From positions 1 through 6,199 of the forward strand of contig JADFLK010000141.1 of assembly GCA_022564455.1 (NCBI GenBank): a stretch of DNA of 6,199 nucleotides. Direction: 5' to 3'. The DNA comes from Bacteroidota bacterium. GTDB taxonomy: Bacteria; Bacteroidota; Rhodothermia; Rhodothermales; Rubricoccaceae. Shown piece after piece: positions 1 through 6,199 of this stretch. Each line of letters starts with the position of its first letter. Position 1 is the stretch's first letter. Made by a program: the position numbers and the translations under genes. Below the pieces are notes generated by a model that did no database searches, had not been told where the DNA came from, and saw only the letters and a program-made list of their open reading frames with translations.

Positions 1-391
1 GACCCACAACGGATCGTCCGGCTCGCGGTATATCAGTGGCGCATGGAGATAGTTGCCTAGCCGACCGGCCTCGGTCTGGAGTTCTGAGGTCACTGGAGTG
101 TAGTAGAGACGACAGATCACTTCTCCCGTCCGCATGAATGTCATTTCGGCAATTCTATCCCCGAGACGGAAGGCACTTTCCACTGTGCGACCGAGTTTGG
201 CAATTTTCCAGCCTGACTTAAGCTTTTCAGACACGTGATCCTGATGCTCTAGATGCTCCCGGAGCCTTTGCTCTACACCACAACGCATAGAATAAAAACG
301 CGGGAGATTCTTCGCCAAGTCGGGCCTTAGCGCGAGCGAGATACGCTTGAGATGAGACAGCGTAGCACGACCTCATTTGTTTAGAGTCCAT
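1..391 (-). pseudogene. Unrecognised helical protein gene, frameshifted, 3' end outside the window
   Basis: Two overlapping minus-strand frames each look like half of one protein. The upstream frame starts at ATG 389-391, directly after a TAG, with a GAGG ribosome binding site four bases before it. It reads MDSKQM, then a helical stretch ending in ESPAFLFYAL, and stops at 227-229. The other frame is open from about 372 to the left edge (ATG at 286-288 inside it) and reads RCGVEQRLREHLEHQ, then GWKIAKLGRTVESAFRLGDR, then YYTPVTSELQTEAGRLGNYL, without a stop. Joining them near 285-305 gives a continuous amphipathic protein of the form LFYAL-RCGVEQRL, which I recall only vaguely from uncharacterised bacterial proteins. 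The change of frame is +1 (or loss of two bases modulo three). A five-T run at 301-305 region or a small deletion near 288-295 could cause it. Alternatively the intact gene simply starts at ATG 288. Function unknown. Confidence 0.6.
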
Positions 392-395
392 CTAA

Positions 396-399
396 CCTC
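396..399 (-). promoter_or_regulatory. Ribosome binding site of the left-edge gene
   Basis: On the minus strand GAGG lies four bases upstream of the ATG at 389-391. It is the clearest Shine-Dalgarno-like sequence in the window, and it supports that ATG, and so the upstream reading frame, as the original start of the broken gene. Confidence 0.45.
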
Positions 400-423
400 G
401 TACGATGTGTAGACTGAACATAA

Positions 424-435
424 TTGCGTACGCAA
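424..435. promoter_or_regulatory. 12-bp perfect palindrome, possible operator
   Basis: TTGCGTACGCAA is its own reverse complement with no central loop, so it fits a dimeric regulator site better than a terminator. It shares three bases with the end of the TACTTTTG box and would cover the expected transcription start of the left-edge gene, a typical place for a repressor to bind. A second CGTACG core lies at 399-404, next to the ribosome binding site, and a third GTACG at 438-442. No regulator gene is visible nearby, so the binding protein is unknown. Confidence 0.4.
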
Positions 436-440
436 AAGTA
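433..440 (-). promoter_or_regulatory. Candidate Bacteroidota-type -7 promoter box
   Basis: The minus strand reads TACTTTTG here, a full match to the TAnnTTTG -7 consensus known from Bacteroidota. It lies about 41 bases before the ATG at 391, leaving a short 5' leader. The matching -33 TTG is not clear: only a TTC occurs at the expected distance (461-463). The position relative to a start codon that has a ribosome binding site makes this the best promoter candidate in the window. Confidence 0.4.
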
Positions 441-523
441 CGGATAGGTCTCCATTCCTGAATTATCGCACAGACCAGGGCTACCTCTACTGAACGCGCC
501 GCTTCTAACGCATCAACCCAGAG

Positions 524-940
524 TCACGGCGTTGCAAAACGCTGACGCTCCACAAGCACACACCGGTTGGCTACATAGTCGAATCCGGCCTCCTCGGCGG
601 CGAGCTGCGCTTCGCCGGAATGCACCCCGATCTGTGTCCAGATGACGGGCTTGCGTCCGGTCTGAGTGGCTCGCTCGATGGCGTCAAGTACAACGCCGTG
701 GGTGAACTTCGGCCGTCGGAAGATGTCCACGATGTCGATCTTTACGCCCTCCGGGATGGACTGGAGATCGGGATAGCAGGGCTCGCCGAGCAGTTCTTCG
801 TGGTGCGGATTGACGGGTACAACCCGGTAGCCTTGTTCTTGTAAGTAGCGCGCGATTTTGTGGCTCGCCCGTGTCGAGCGCGGTGAACAGCCCACCACGG
901 CAATCGTGTGGGCGTTTTCGAGAAGAGACTTGATTTCCAC
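524..940 (-). CDS. CoA-binding domain protein (YccU-type, CoA_binding_2 family)
   Basis: A compact 138-residue Rossmann-like protein that matches the small stand-alone CoA-binding family (E. coli YccU and relatives) in length and motif order. Visible landmarks are the nucleotide-binding start AVVGCSPRSTRASHKIARYL (residues 14-33), the strand VVPVNP (40-45), DIVDIFRRP (69-77), the WTQIGV segment (101-106) and the C-terminal NRCVLVE (125-131), where relatives usually have DRC. The family is thought to bind CoA or acyl-CoA in the cytoplasm, but its physiological role is not settled. The start is a GTG (938-940). An in-frame stop at 953-955 rules out any long extension, and no clear Shine-Dalgarno sequence precedes it. 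It is divergent from the membrane protein gene, with 49 bp between this start and ATG 990. The frame is intact, unlike both neighbours. Confidence 0.9.
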   Translation of the reverse strand: MEIKSLLENAHTIAVVGCSPRSTRASHKIARYLQEQGYRVVPVNPHHEELLGEPCYPDLQSIPEGVKIDIVDIFRRPKFTHGVVLDAIERATQTGRKPVIWTQIGVHSGEAQLAAEEAGFDYVANRCVLVERQRFATP

Positions 941-989
941 AGTGGACGAGTGCTAAGTAGGCGGGTCGCTGGTACGTAAAGCAGCCCGC

Positions 990-1061
990 ATGGATTCCAA
1001 ACCAACCACCGAAATTACTCAGCTTCCGGCCGATCAAAGTTCCGAGAGCCGCCTCTAGCGG
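990..1061 (+). other. In-frame N-terminal extension interrupted by TAG
   Basis: ATG 990 opens 22 sense codons reading MDSKPTTEITQLPADQSSES then RL, followed by TAG at 1056-1058, then CGG and TTG 1062, all in the frame of the membrane protein. The peptide is polar and acidic, as a cytoplasmic tail before a first membrane segment often is, and it would join the body as SRL-stop-RLLPVV. A single change of TAG to CAG would restore one 196-residue protein. The extension may instead be non-coding and the match of frame a one-in-three coincidence. Confidence 0.45.
1010..1038 (-). promoter_or_regulatory. Weak promoter candidate for the CoA-binding gene
   Basis: On the minus strand TTTG (1035-1038) is followed after 17 bases by TAATTTCG (1010-1017), seven of eight positions of the Bacteroidota TAnnTTTG box. 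The spacing is a little short, and the resulting leader would be about 65 bases. It lies inside the possible N-terminal extension of the divergent membrane protein gene. This is a weak call. Confidence 0.2.
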
Positions 1062-1577
1062 TTGCTCCCGGTGGTGCATTCCATCACGGGCAAAGTGCGC
1101 ACGTTGAGCATCGTATCGGCGGGTTCGGCCGTCGTGCTGTGGTGGATCTGGTTTGATCCTCACCGGTGGATTGGTGGCGTTACTGGGCAGTGGGCTGCAT
1201 TGGCAGTCGGTGTGTTGCTAGTGTTGTTGATCCCGGCGGGCGCTGCCTTCGTCGGCCATCTGACGATGAAAGAGATCCTCGACCTCCCGCAAAAACTGAA
1301 GGGGGCGGCATCGGAGGCTGTCGATCACGCAAAGGGTGTAGTTGTGCCGACTCGGGGAAAGAAAGGGGGTCGCTTGCTTGGTTTCTTCCAGGCCATCTGG
1401 GCGGCGCGCGTTCTCGTGCTTGAGTCCAAAGGAGCGTGGGGGACGGCTGTAGCCGCGGCGCGGTTGGCTAGGCTTGCCAGTCTGCCGTTCGTTGTGGGCC
1501 TGCTCATCACGTTTGCCCTCAACTTCGTGATGATTGCGGCTGCCGTTGTTGCCGTTGGATTTGCGATTGCATTTTAG
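1062..1577 (+). CDS. Small multi-pass membrane protein of unknown function
   Basis: I do not recognise this protein. From TTG 1062 it has 171 residues. A first hydrophobic segment lies at about 15-31 (contains VVLWWIWF), a second at about 44-66 (WAALAVGVLLVLLIPAG), and a long C-terminal hydrophobic stretch at about 141-171 that could hold one or two helices and ends at the last residue. Between them is a basic, amphipathic loop (about 69-125) with PTRGKKGGR, so an inner-membrane location is likely. The start is doubtful: 1062 is TTG, GTGs follow at 1071 and 1074, none has a good ribosome binding site, and the same frame continues upstream through a TAG at 1056-1058 to an ATG at 990. Either translation begins at TTG/GTG or the gene carries a nonsense mutation or sequence error. 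It is divergent from the CoA-binding gene, and 258 bp separate it from leuS, so it is probably not in the leuS operon. Confidence 0.65.
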   Translation: MLPVVHSITGKVRTLSIVSAGSAVVLWWIWFDPHRWIGGVTGQWAALAVGVLLVLLIPAGAAFVGHLTMKEILDLPQKLKGAASEAVDHAKGVVVPTRGKKGGRLLGFFQAIWAARVLVLESKGAWGTAVAAARLARLASLPFVVGLLITFALNFVMIAAAVVAVGFAIAF

Positions 1578-1835
1578 GGATCTGTCGGGCTTAGAGAGTT
1601 AGTGGCTTATATATTATTAACTTAATCCTAGTCTACTCGAAAACGAAAGCCAATGATAATACCCTACAACAAAAGTCTGACAGGCTCCTGGGGCCTCTTC
1701 AAGTCTTTAGCTCAGTACGAGACGGGTTTGTTCGGCTTGCTCGCACTCCTTCCTCGTTTCACGGACCCATCGCCAACGGGCGTCGTAGCTTTTCGCTCAT
1801 TCCACTGAAAACAAAACGCCGAAAATAGAATCCGC
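1578..1835. other. Gene-free spacer upstream of leuS
   Basis: No convincing coding frame, tRNA or T-box-like leader is seen. The first part (about 1600-1670) is strikingly AT-rich compared with the flanking genes. A short imperfect hairpin lies at 1682-1696 (AGGC paired with GCCT) without a following U-run, so I do not call it a terminator. The last 30 bases before the leuS start are A-rich (GAAAACAAAACGCCGAAAAT), as is common at Bacteroidota starts that lack a Shine-Dalgarno sequence. Confidence 0.5.
1786..1793 (+). promoter_or_regulatory. Weak -7 box candidate for leuS
   Basis: TAGCTTTT matches seven of eight positions of TAnnTTTG and lies 42 bases before the leuS ATG. No TTG stands at the expected upstream distance; the nearest similar element, TTTC at 1757-1760, is 25 bases away. 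This is a weak call, resting mainly on position. Confidence 0.2.
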
Positions 1836-4469
1836 ATGGCCGGTTATCCCTTTGATGTCATTGAGCCCCGCTGGCAGGCGTTTTGGAAGGAGCAGAAATC
1901 CTTCCGCACGCCCGACCCGGGCGACGCCGACTTCGACGCCTCGAAGCCAAAGTATTACGTGCTCGACATGTTTCCGTACCCCAGCGGATCGGGGCTTCAC
2001 GTGGGGCATCCGGAGGGATACACAGCCACCGACATCGTAGCGCGTTACAAGCGGATGAAGGGCTTCAACGTGCTCCATCCAATGGGGTGGGACGCGTTCG
2101 GGCTGCCCGCCGAGCAGTACGCCATCGAGACGGGCACGCATCCCGCGGAAAAAACAGCCGAGAACATCGGCCGCTTCCGTGAGCAGCTCCAGAGGCTGGG
2201 GTTTTCGTACGACTGGGATCGCGAGGTCAACACCACCGATCCGAATTACTACAAATGGACGCAGTGGATCTTCCTGAAGCTGTTCGAGCGCGGGCTCGCT
2301 TACGAGGCCGAGGTTGCCGTGAACTGGTGCCCGGCGCTGGGCACCGTACTTTCCAACGAGGAGGTGATCGACGGGAAAAGCGAGCGCGGCGGGCACCCGG
2401 TCATTCGGAGGCCCATGCGGCAGTGGATGTTGAAGATCACGGAGTATGCAGATCGGCTGCTGGAAGGGCTTGATGGCCTCGACTGGTCGGATTCGCTGAA
2501 GGAGATGCAGCGGAACTGGATCGGAAAAAGTATTGGTGCGGAGGTCGATTTTCGCGTGATGGGGCACGCCGATAGTGTCATCCATGTCTTCACCACGCGC
2601 CCGGATACGTTGTTTGGCGCGACGTTTATGGTGCTGGCGCCCGAGCATCCACTGGTCGCGCAAATCACGACTAACGGGCAGCGTGAGGCCGTGGATTCGT
2701 ACGTAGCGGTAGCGAGCCGGAAGTCGGAGCGCGACCGGATGGAGCAGCGCACGAAGACCGGCGTATTTACAGGCGCACACGCCCAGAACCCCGTAAACGG
2801 CGCGCAAATCCAGATTTGGGTGGCCGAGTACGTGCTGGCCTCGTACGGTACGGGTGCCATCATGGCCGTGCCTGGGCAGGACGAGCGTGACTGGGAGTTC
2901 GCCACGAAGTACGAGCTACCCATCACCCGCACCGTGCAGCCGCCGGAGGATTTTGAAGGTGACGCCTACCTCGGCGACGGCCCGGCGATCAACTCGGACG
3001 CCTCCGACCGGGAGATCCCTGGCATCGCCGAGCGTGGTACGTCGCTGAATGGTCTTGGCGTAAGAGAGGCCAAGGTGAAGATCATCTCGTGGCTGGAGGA
3101 CAACGGCGTTGGCCGGTCACAGACGAATTACAAGCTGCGCGACTGGCTCTTCAGCCGCCAGCGGTACTGGGGCGAGCCGTTCCCCATTGTCCACGTGGAC
3201 GGCAAGCCACAGCCCGTAGACGAATTGCCGGTCCTCCTCCCCGACGTGGAAACGTACACCCCCAGTGGCACCGGCGAGAGCCCGCTCGCGACGATCAAGG
3301 AGTGGGTCGAGACGACGGTGGACGGCAAGCCTGCTCTCCGCGAAACCAACACGATGCCACAGTGGGCGGGCTCGTGCTGGTACTACCTCCGCTACATCGA
3401 CTCCGACAACCCCGACCAGCTCGTCGACCCCGAGAAGGAGAAGTACTGGATGCCGGTCGATCTCTACGTGGGTGGCGCAGAGCATGCCGTCCTGCACCTT
3501 CTGTACGCCCGCTTCTGGCACAAAGTGCTCTACGACGAGGGCATCGTCTCCACGAGAGAGCCCTTCCTCAAGCTCGTTAATCAGGGGATGATTCTGGGCG
3601 AGATGGAGTACACGGCCTGGAAGGACGCAGCCGGTCAGTACGTCTCTTCCACGTCAATAAATGGGCAGGAGGATGTCACGTCTGTCAAGGTGAGTGAGGA
3701 TGAGGTGGAGAAGAAAGGCGACGGTTTCGTGCTCAAATCGGATCCGTCCATTCGGGTGGAAGCGCGTGCCTACAAGATGAGTAAAAGCCGCGGCAACGTT
3801 GTTAACCCAGATGACATCGTGGCCACGTACGGCGCGGACTCGTTGCGGCTGTACGAGATGTTTATGGGACCGCTGGAGCAGGTGAAGCCGTGGAGCACGC
3901 GCTCGGTGGAGGGCGTCCATCGGTTCCTCGCGCGTGCTTATCGGTTAATGGTGGATGCAGAAACGGGATCGCTGTCATCGAAGATTTTGGATGAGGAGGC
4001 TACACCCGAGCAACTCCGCACTCTCCACGCCACGATCAAGAAAGTGACCGAGGACATTGAGGGACTTTCGTTCAATACGGCCATCTCGGCGATGATGGAG
4101 TTCGTGAACGCGGCCACCAAGTGGGAGCACGTGCCGACGCCGGTTGCCGAATCGTTCGTGCTCCTGCTCGCGCCTTTTGCGCCCCACGTTGCCGAGGATC
4201 TCTGGCAAATCCTCGGGCACGCCGAGTCGCTGACGTACGCACCTTGGCCGGAATACGACGAGTCGCTGCTCGTCTCCGACACGAAAGAGATCGCCGTGCA
4301 GGTGAACGGCAAGATGAGGGGTACGGCTACCGTTGCCGCGGACGCCTCGACGGAAGCCGTGCTGGAGGCCGCGAAGGCCATTGATAACGTGCAGCGCCAC
4401 CTCGAAGGCAAGACGATCCACAAGGAGATTGTGGTGCCGGGGCGGCTGGTGAACTTCGTTGTGGGCTGA
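1836..4469 (+). CDS. leuS: Leucyl-tRNA synthetase
   Basis: A full-length 877-residue class I synthetase that charges tRNA-Leu with leucine in the cytoplasm. Landmarks in order: the HIGH motif as HVGH (55-58) after [19 protein letters not shown] (163-172), the bacterial form without a zinc cysteine cluster here; the CP1 editing domain with TTRPDT (253-258) and [15 protein letters not shown] (338-352), whose D349 corresponds to the conserved editing aspartate; [13 protein letters not shown] (436-448); [13 protein letters not shown] (510-522); [19 protein letters not shown] (545-563); the KMSKS loop, exactly KMSKS (647-651); a helical anticodon-binding region; and the C-terminal tRNA-binding domain with VNGKMRG (823-829). 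Residues of about 583-646 form an inserted segment before KMSKS. All catalytic and editing motifs look intact. ATG 1836 is the first start after an in-frame TGA at 1806 and follows an A-rich leader. bshB1 begins 3 bp after its stop, so the two are probably cotranscribed. Confidence 0.98.
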   Translation: MAGYPFDVIEPRWQAFWKEQKSFRTPDPGDADFDASKPKYYVLDMFPYPSGSGLHVGHPEGYTATDIVARYKRMKGFNVLHPMGWDAFGLPAEQYAIETGTHPAEKTAENIGRFREQLQRLGFSYDWDREVNTTDPNYYKWTQWIFLKLFERGLAYEAEVAVNWCPALGTVLSNEEVIDGKSERGGHPVIRRPMRQWMLKITEYADRLLEGLDGLDWSDSLKEMQRNWIGKSIGAEVDFRVMGHADSVIHVFTTRPDTLFGATFMVLAPEHPLVAQITTNGQREAVDSYVAVASRKSERDRMEQRTKTGVFTGAHAQNPVNGAQIQIWVAEYVLASYGTGAIMAVPGQDERDWEFATKYELPITRTVQPPEDFEGDAYLGDGPAINSDASDREIPGIAERGTSLNGLGVREAKVKIISWLEDNGVGRSQTNYKLRDWLFSRQRYWGEPFPIVHVDGKPQPVDELPVLLPDVETYTPSGTGESPLATIKEWVETTVDGKPALRETNTMPQWAGSCWYYLRYIDSDNPDQLVDPEKEKYWMPVDLYVGGAEHAVLHLLYARFWHKVLYDEGIVSTREPFLKLVNQGMILGEMEYTAWKDAAGQYVSSTSINGQEDVTSVKVSEDEVEKKGDGFVLKSDPSIRVEARAYKMSKSRGNVVNPDDIVATYGADSLRLYEMFMGPLEQVKPWSTRSVEGVHRFLARAYRLMVDAETGSLSSKILDEEATPEQLRTLHATIKKVTEDIEGLSFNTAISAMMEFVNAATKWEHVPTPVAESFVLLLAPFAPHVAEDLWQILGHAESLTYAPWPEYDESLLVSDTKEIAVQVNGKMRGTATVAADASTEAVLEAAKAIDNVQRHLEGKTIHKEIVVPGRLVNFVVG

Positions 4470-4472
4470 CCG

Positions 4473-5228
4473 ATGTCTGAACCGCTCGACGTTCTCGCCC
4501 TCGCCGCGCATCCCGACGACGCGGAACTCTGCGCGGGCGGCACGCTGTGTTTGCTCGCCAGGCAGGGCTACAGAACGGGTGTCGTGGATTTCACTCGTGG
4601 CGAACTGGGCACGCGCGGAACGCCCGAGCAGCGCCAGAAAGAGGCAGAACGCGCCGGAGAGATTATGGGGTTGGCAGCCCGTGAGAACCTTGGCATCCCC
4701 GACGGCGACATCAGAAACTCGAAGGAAAACCAGCGGGCGCTCATCCAACGAATTCGCCAATGCCGTCCCCACATTGTCCTGATCAATGCGCCGGACGACC
4801 GCCATCCCGACCATCCAAACGCGGCCCGGCTATCCACCGAGGCCCTGTTTTACAGCGGCCTGGCGAAGATCGAGACCACGGACGAGAGCGGAGCAGCGCA
4901 AGAACCGTGGCGGCCGCATCATGTGCTGCATTACATGCAGTCCATCGAGTTCACGCCTACGTTTGTGGTGGACGTGAGCGAGGTCTGGGAGCAGCGCATC
5001 CAGGCCCTCCAGGCCTTCCAGAGCCAGTTCCACAATCCCGACTACGAGAGCGACGAGCCCGAGACATTCGTATCTAACAGGGGCTTTCTCGACTGGGTGG
5101 CGGCTCGTGCCCGTGTGTACGGCTACAGGATTGGCGCGGCATTCGGCGAGCCGTTCTTGTATCGGCACGGCCCCGTTGGCGTTACCGATCTCGTAAAAAT
5201 GCTGGACCGCGAGCGGCCATTTCGCTAG
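4473..5228 (+). CDS. bshB1: Bacillithiol biosynthesis deacetylase BshB1
   Basis: A 251-residue LmbE/PIG-L family zinc deacetylase. Family knowledge: BshB1 removes the acetyl group from GlcNAc-malate to give GlcN-malate, the second step of bacillithiol synthesis, before BshC adds cysteine. Sequence evidence: the N-terminal metal motif AHPDDAE (12-18, ligands H13 and D16, catalytic base D15), RGELGTRGT in the position typical of BshB1, LGIPDGDI, and DDRHPDHPNA with the second metal histidine in HPDH (111-114). The C-terminal part has YMQSIEFTPTFVVDVS and AFQSQFHNP, then AARARVYGYRIGAAFGEPF, which fit BshB1 better than MshB or generic LmbE enzymes. The start lies 3 bp after the leuS stop with no Shine-Dalgarno sequence, suggesting coupling to leuS translation. 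bshA and bshC are not in the window, so the pathway itself is inferred. Confidence 0.9.
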   Translation: MSEPLDVLALAAHPDDAELCAGGTLCLLARQGYRTGVVDFTRGELGTRGTPEQRQKEAERAGEIMGLAARENLGIPDGDIRNSKENQRALIQRIRQCRPHIVLINAPDDRHPDHPNAARLSTEALFYSGLAKIETTDESGAAQEPWRPHHVLHYMQSIEFTPTFVVDVSEVWEQRIQALQAFQSQFHNPDYESDEPETFVSNRGFLDWVAARARVYGYRIGAAFGEPFLYRHGPVGVTDLVKMLDRERPFR

Positions 5229-5238
5229 GTCATTGGCT

Positions 5239-6199
5239 CTACTTCTCGAACGCGTAGCCAAACAACTCGTCGGCTGTCTTGAAGGGTTCGCCGTTTGGCG
5301 CCGCCATCGCATTCACGTGCTGGAGGGCGGCGTCCGCCTTGCCCGGTACGATAGTTTTCAAGTGCGCCTTCAGGATGGCGAAGACGTTTCGCGCTACGTC
5401 GGCGCCGGCATTCGGGATGAGGGCTATGAGGCGGTAGCTTTCCGCGAGTAGGGTACCGGACTGGCCGACACCGATACGAACCCCCTCGGTAACGGCCGGG
5501 AATACGTCCGCATACGGGTCATCCTCCGGAATACGCAGCGCCATGACGAGGAACGGTGTGGTTTCGCGCTGTGCGTAGGCGTCCGCGAGTGCTTGCCGGA
5601 AGTCTGTCGTTGGATTGGCGGGCGAGATGGGCTCGAACAGTTCCGGATAGGCAGCTCGCTGCACGGCAGACGCGGCTTTTTCCAGATTTGGTTTGGGTTT
5701 GGGAGTTGAATGTGGTGGGCTGGAAGGTGCTGCCGAGTCGACGAAGTATCCGCCAGGATCAAGCCTGGCGCGGCCGGTCAGAAAGGTGTCCAGTTCATCG
5801 AACGAAAACGGCGCGTCTGCGGGAGAAACAGGCGTGATCTCCGCCCAAGCCGTGTCTCCCGATGTTTTGGACGGAGGTACGGCCGGAGCCGGCGACGCAG
5901 GATCGGCGGAGTCCGGCCCGTGCAGCTCCATGAACTCCTCAACCGTCATGCCTTCCTGATCGGCGATCCCGATGTCCATCTCCTGCATCAACAGGTCTTC
6001 TTGGAACTTCATCATGCGGTCGCCGGTCATCAGGCGCGTCTTCATCGCCTCCACGGCTTCCGCCGCGGGCTGCCGGATGCCGAGCATCTCTTCCTTGATC
6101 CGGTTCGGGTCGATGGCCATGCCCGGGTTGTTGACTACACGTTCGAGTATGTCAACTCCCTGTGAAATTCGTGCTTGCACGTTCTGAGGGAGCGATAAT
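5239..6199 (-). CDS. Hypothetical protein, 5' end outside the window; possible degenerate GGDEF-like C-terminal domain
   Basis: I do not recognise the family. The frame is open from the right edge (first codons read LSLPQNVQARIS) to TAG at 5239-5241, so at least 319 residues are present and the start is not visible; the GTG at 6178-6180 is probably internal. Numbering from that GTG: residues 1-88 are helical and rich in Met, Glu and Asp (MKTRLMTGDRMMKFQEDLLM; GMTVEEFMELHG); 89-125 and 147-166 are proline/serine/alanine-rich linkers; 193-277 is a compact alpha/beta segment (FRQALADAYAQ, TPFLVMALRI, VTEGVRIGVGQSGTLLAESY, RLIALIPNAGADVARNVFAI). Its strand-turn-strand order resembles a GGDEF domain, but AESYR stands where the signature should be, so cyclase activity is unlikely. 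No signal peptide or membrane segment is seen in the visible part. It converges with bshB1, with 10 bp between the stops and no room for a terminator. Confidence 0.75.
   Translation of the reverse strand, partial: LSLPQNVQARISQGVDILERVVNNPGMAIDPNRIKEEMLGIRQPAAEAVEAMKTRLMTGDRMMKFQEDLLMQEMDIGIADQEGMTVEEFMELHGPDSADPASPAPAVPPSKTSGDTAWAEITPVSPADAPFSFDELDTFLTGRARLDPGGYFVDSAAPSSPPHSTPKPKPNLEKAASAVQRAAYPELFEPISPANPTTDFRQALADAYAQRETTPFLVMALRIPEDDPYADVFPAVTEGVRIGVGQSGTLLAESYRLIALIPNAGADVARNVFAILKAHLKTIVPGKADAALQHVNAMAAPNGEPFKTADELFGYAFEK

Noticed and set aside
684..1163. A 159-codon minus-strand frame overlapping the CoA-binding gene
   Set aside because: Arg/His-rich shadow in another frame of a gene with clear family motifs; it also crosses the divergent start region.
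1682..1696. Hairpin AGGC/GCCT downstream of the membrane protein gene
   Set aside because: Only four firm pairs plus a wobble, about 100 bp past the stop codon, and no U-run, so it is not supported as a terminator.
1797..2807. A 336-codon open frame on the minus strand
   Set aside because: It lies almost wholly antisense to the conserved N-terminal half of leuS, encodes an Arg/His/Leu-rich sequence with no domain, and is explained by the codon bias of leuS.
3975..4814. A 279-codon open frame on the minus strand
   Set aside because: Antisense to the end of leuS and the start of bshB1, both of which have clear motifs; its composition is typical of a shadow frame.
5751..5770. Inverted repeat CGCCAGG/CCTGGCG with a six-base loop
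   Set aside because: It sits in the middle of a coding region with no U-run, so it is not a terminator; a 7-bp stem is expected by chance in GC-rich DNA.
5710..6165. A 151-codon plus-strand frame opposite the right-edge gene
   Set aside because: Arg/Gly-rich without domain character; the minus-strand frame is longer, has plausible secondary structure and is open to the window edge.

Overview
The window looks like chromosomal DNA of a GC-rich member of the Bacteroidota in the broad sense, most likely the Rhodothermota/Salinibacter-like branch. This is inferred from three things: a bacterial LeuRS without zinc-cluster cysteines in the segment examined, a bacillithiol deacetylase (bshB1) directly behind it, and start sites that mostly lack Shine-Dalgarno sequences but sit near A-rich leaders or TAnnTTTG-like promoter elements. 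I could not run a search, so the phylum is an inference.

Layout from left to right. (1) Positions 1-391, minus strand: the 5' part of an unrecognised helical protein gene that runs off the left edge. Its reading frame changes near 285-305, so it looks frameshifted. It has a plausible start at 391, a GAGG ribosome binding site, and a promoter-like TACTTTTG box overlapped by a perfect 12-bp palindrome (424-435). (2) 524-940, minus: an intact small CoA-binding (YccU-type) protein. (3) 990-1577, plus, divergent from it: a small membrane protein whose ATG-started frame is interrupted by an in-frame TAG at 1056. The main body (1062-1577) is intact and could start from TTG or GTG. (4) 1578-1835: a gene-free spacer, AT-rich in its first part, carrying the presumed leuS promoter. 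(5) 1836-4469, plus: full-length leucyl-tRNA synthetase, followed after 3 bp by (6) bshB1 at 4473-5228, almost certainly in the same transcript. (7) 5239-6199, minus, convergent with bshB1 after 10 bp: a hypothetical protein whose start lies beyond the right edge. It has a helical N-terminal part, a proline-rich linker, and a C-terminal domain that faintly resembles a degenerate GGDEF-type fold.

The well-understood core is housekeeping: tRNA charging (leuS) and low-molecular-weight thiol synthesis (bshB1). The left third is less ordinary. It holds two genes with apparent disruptions on either side of an intact one, and a compact promoter/operator-like arrangement. No tRNA, rRNA, CRISPR array, transposase or phage gene was seen, and no multi-gene novel system is evident.
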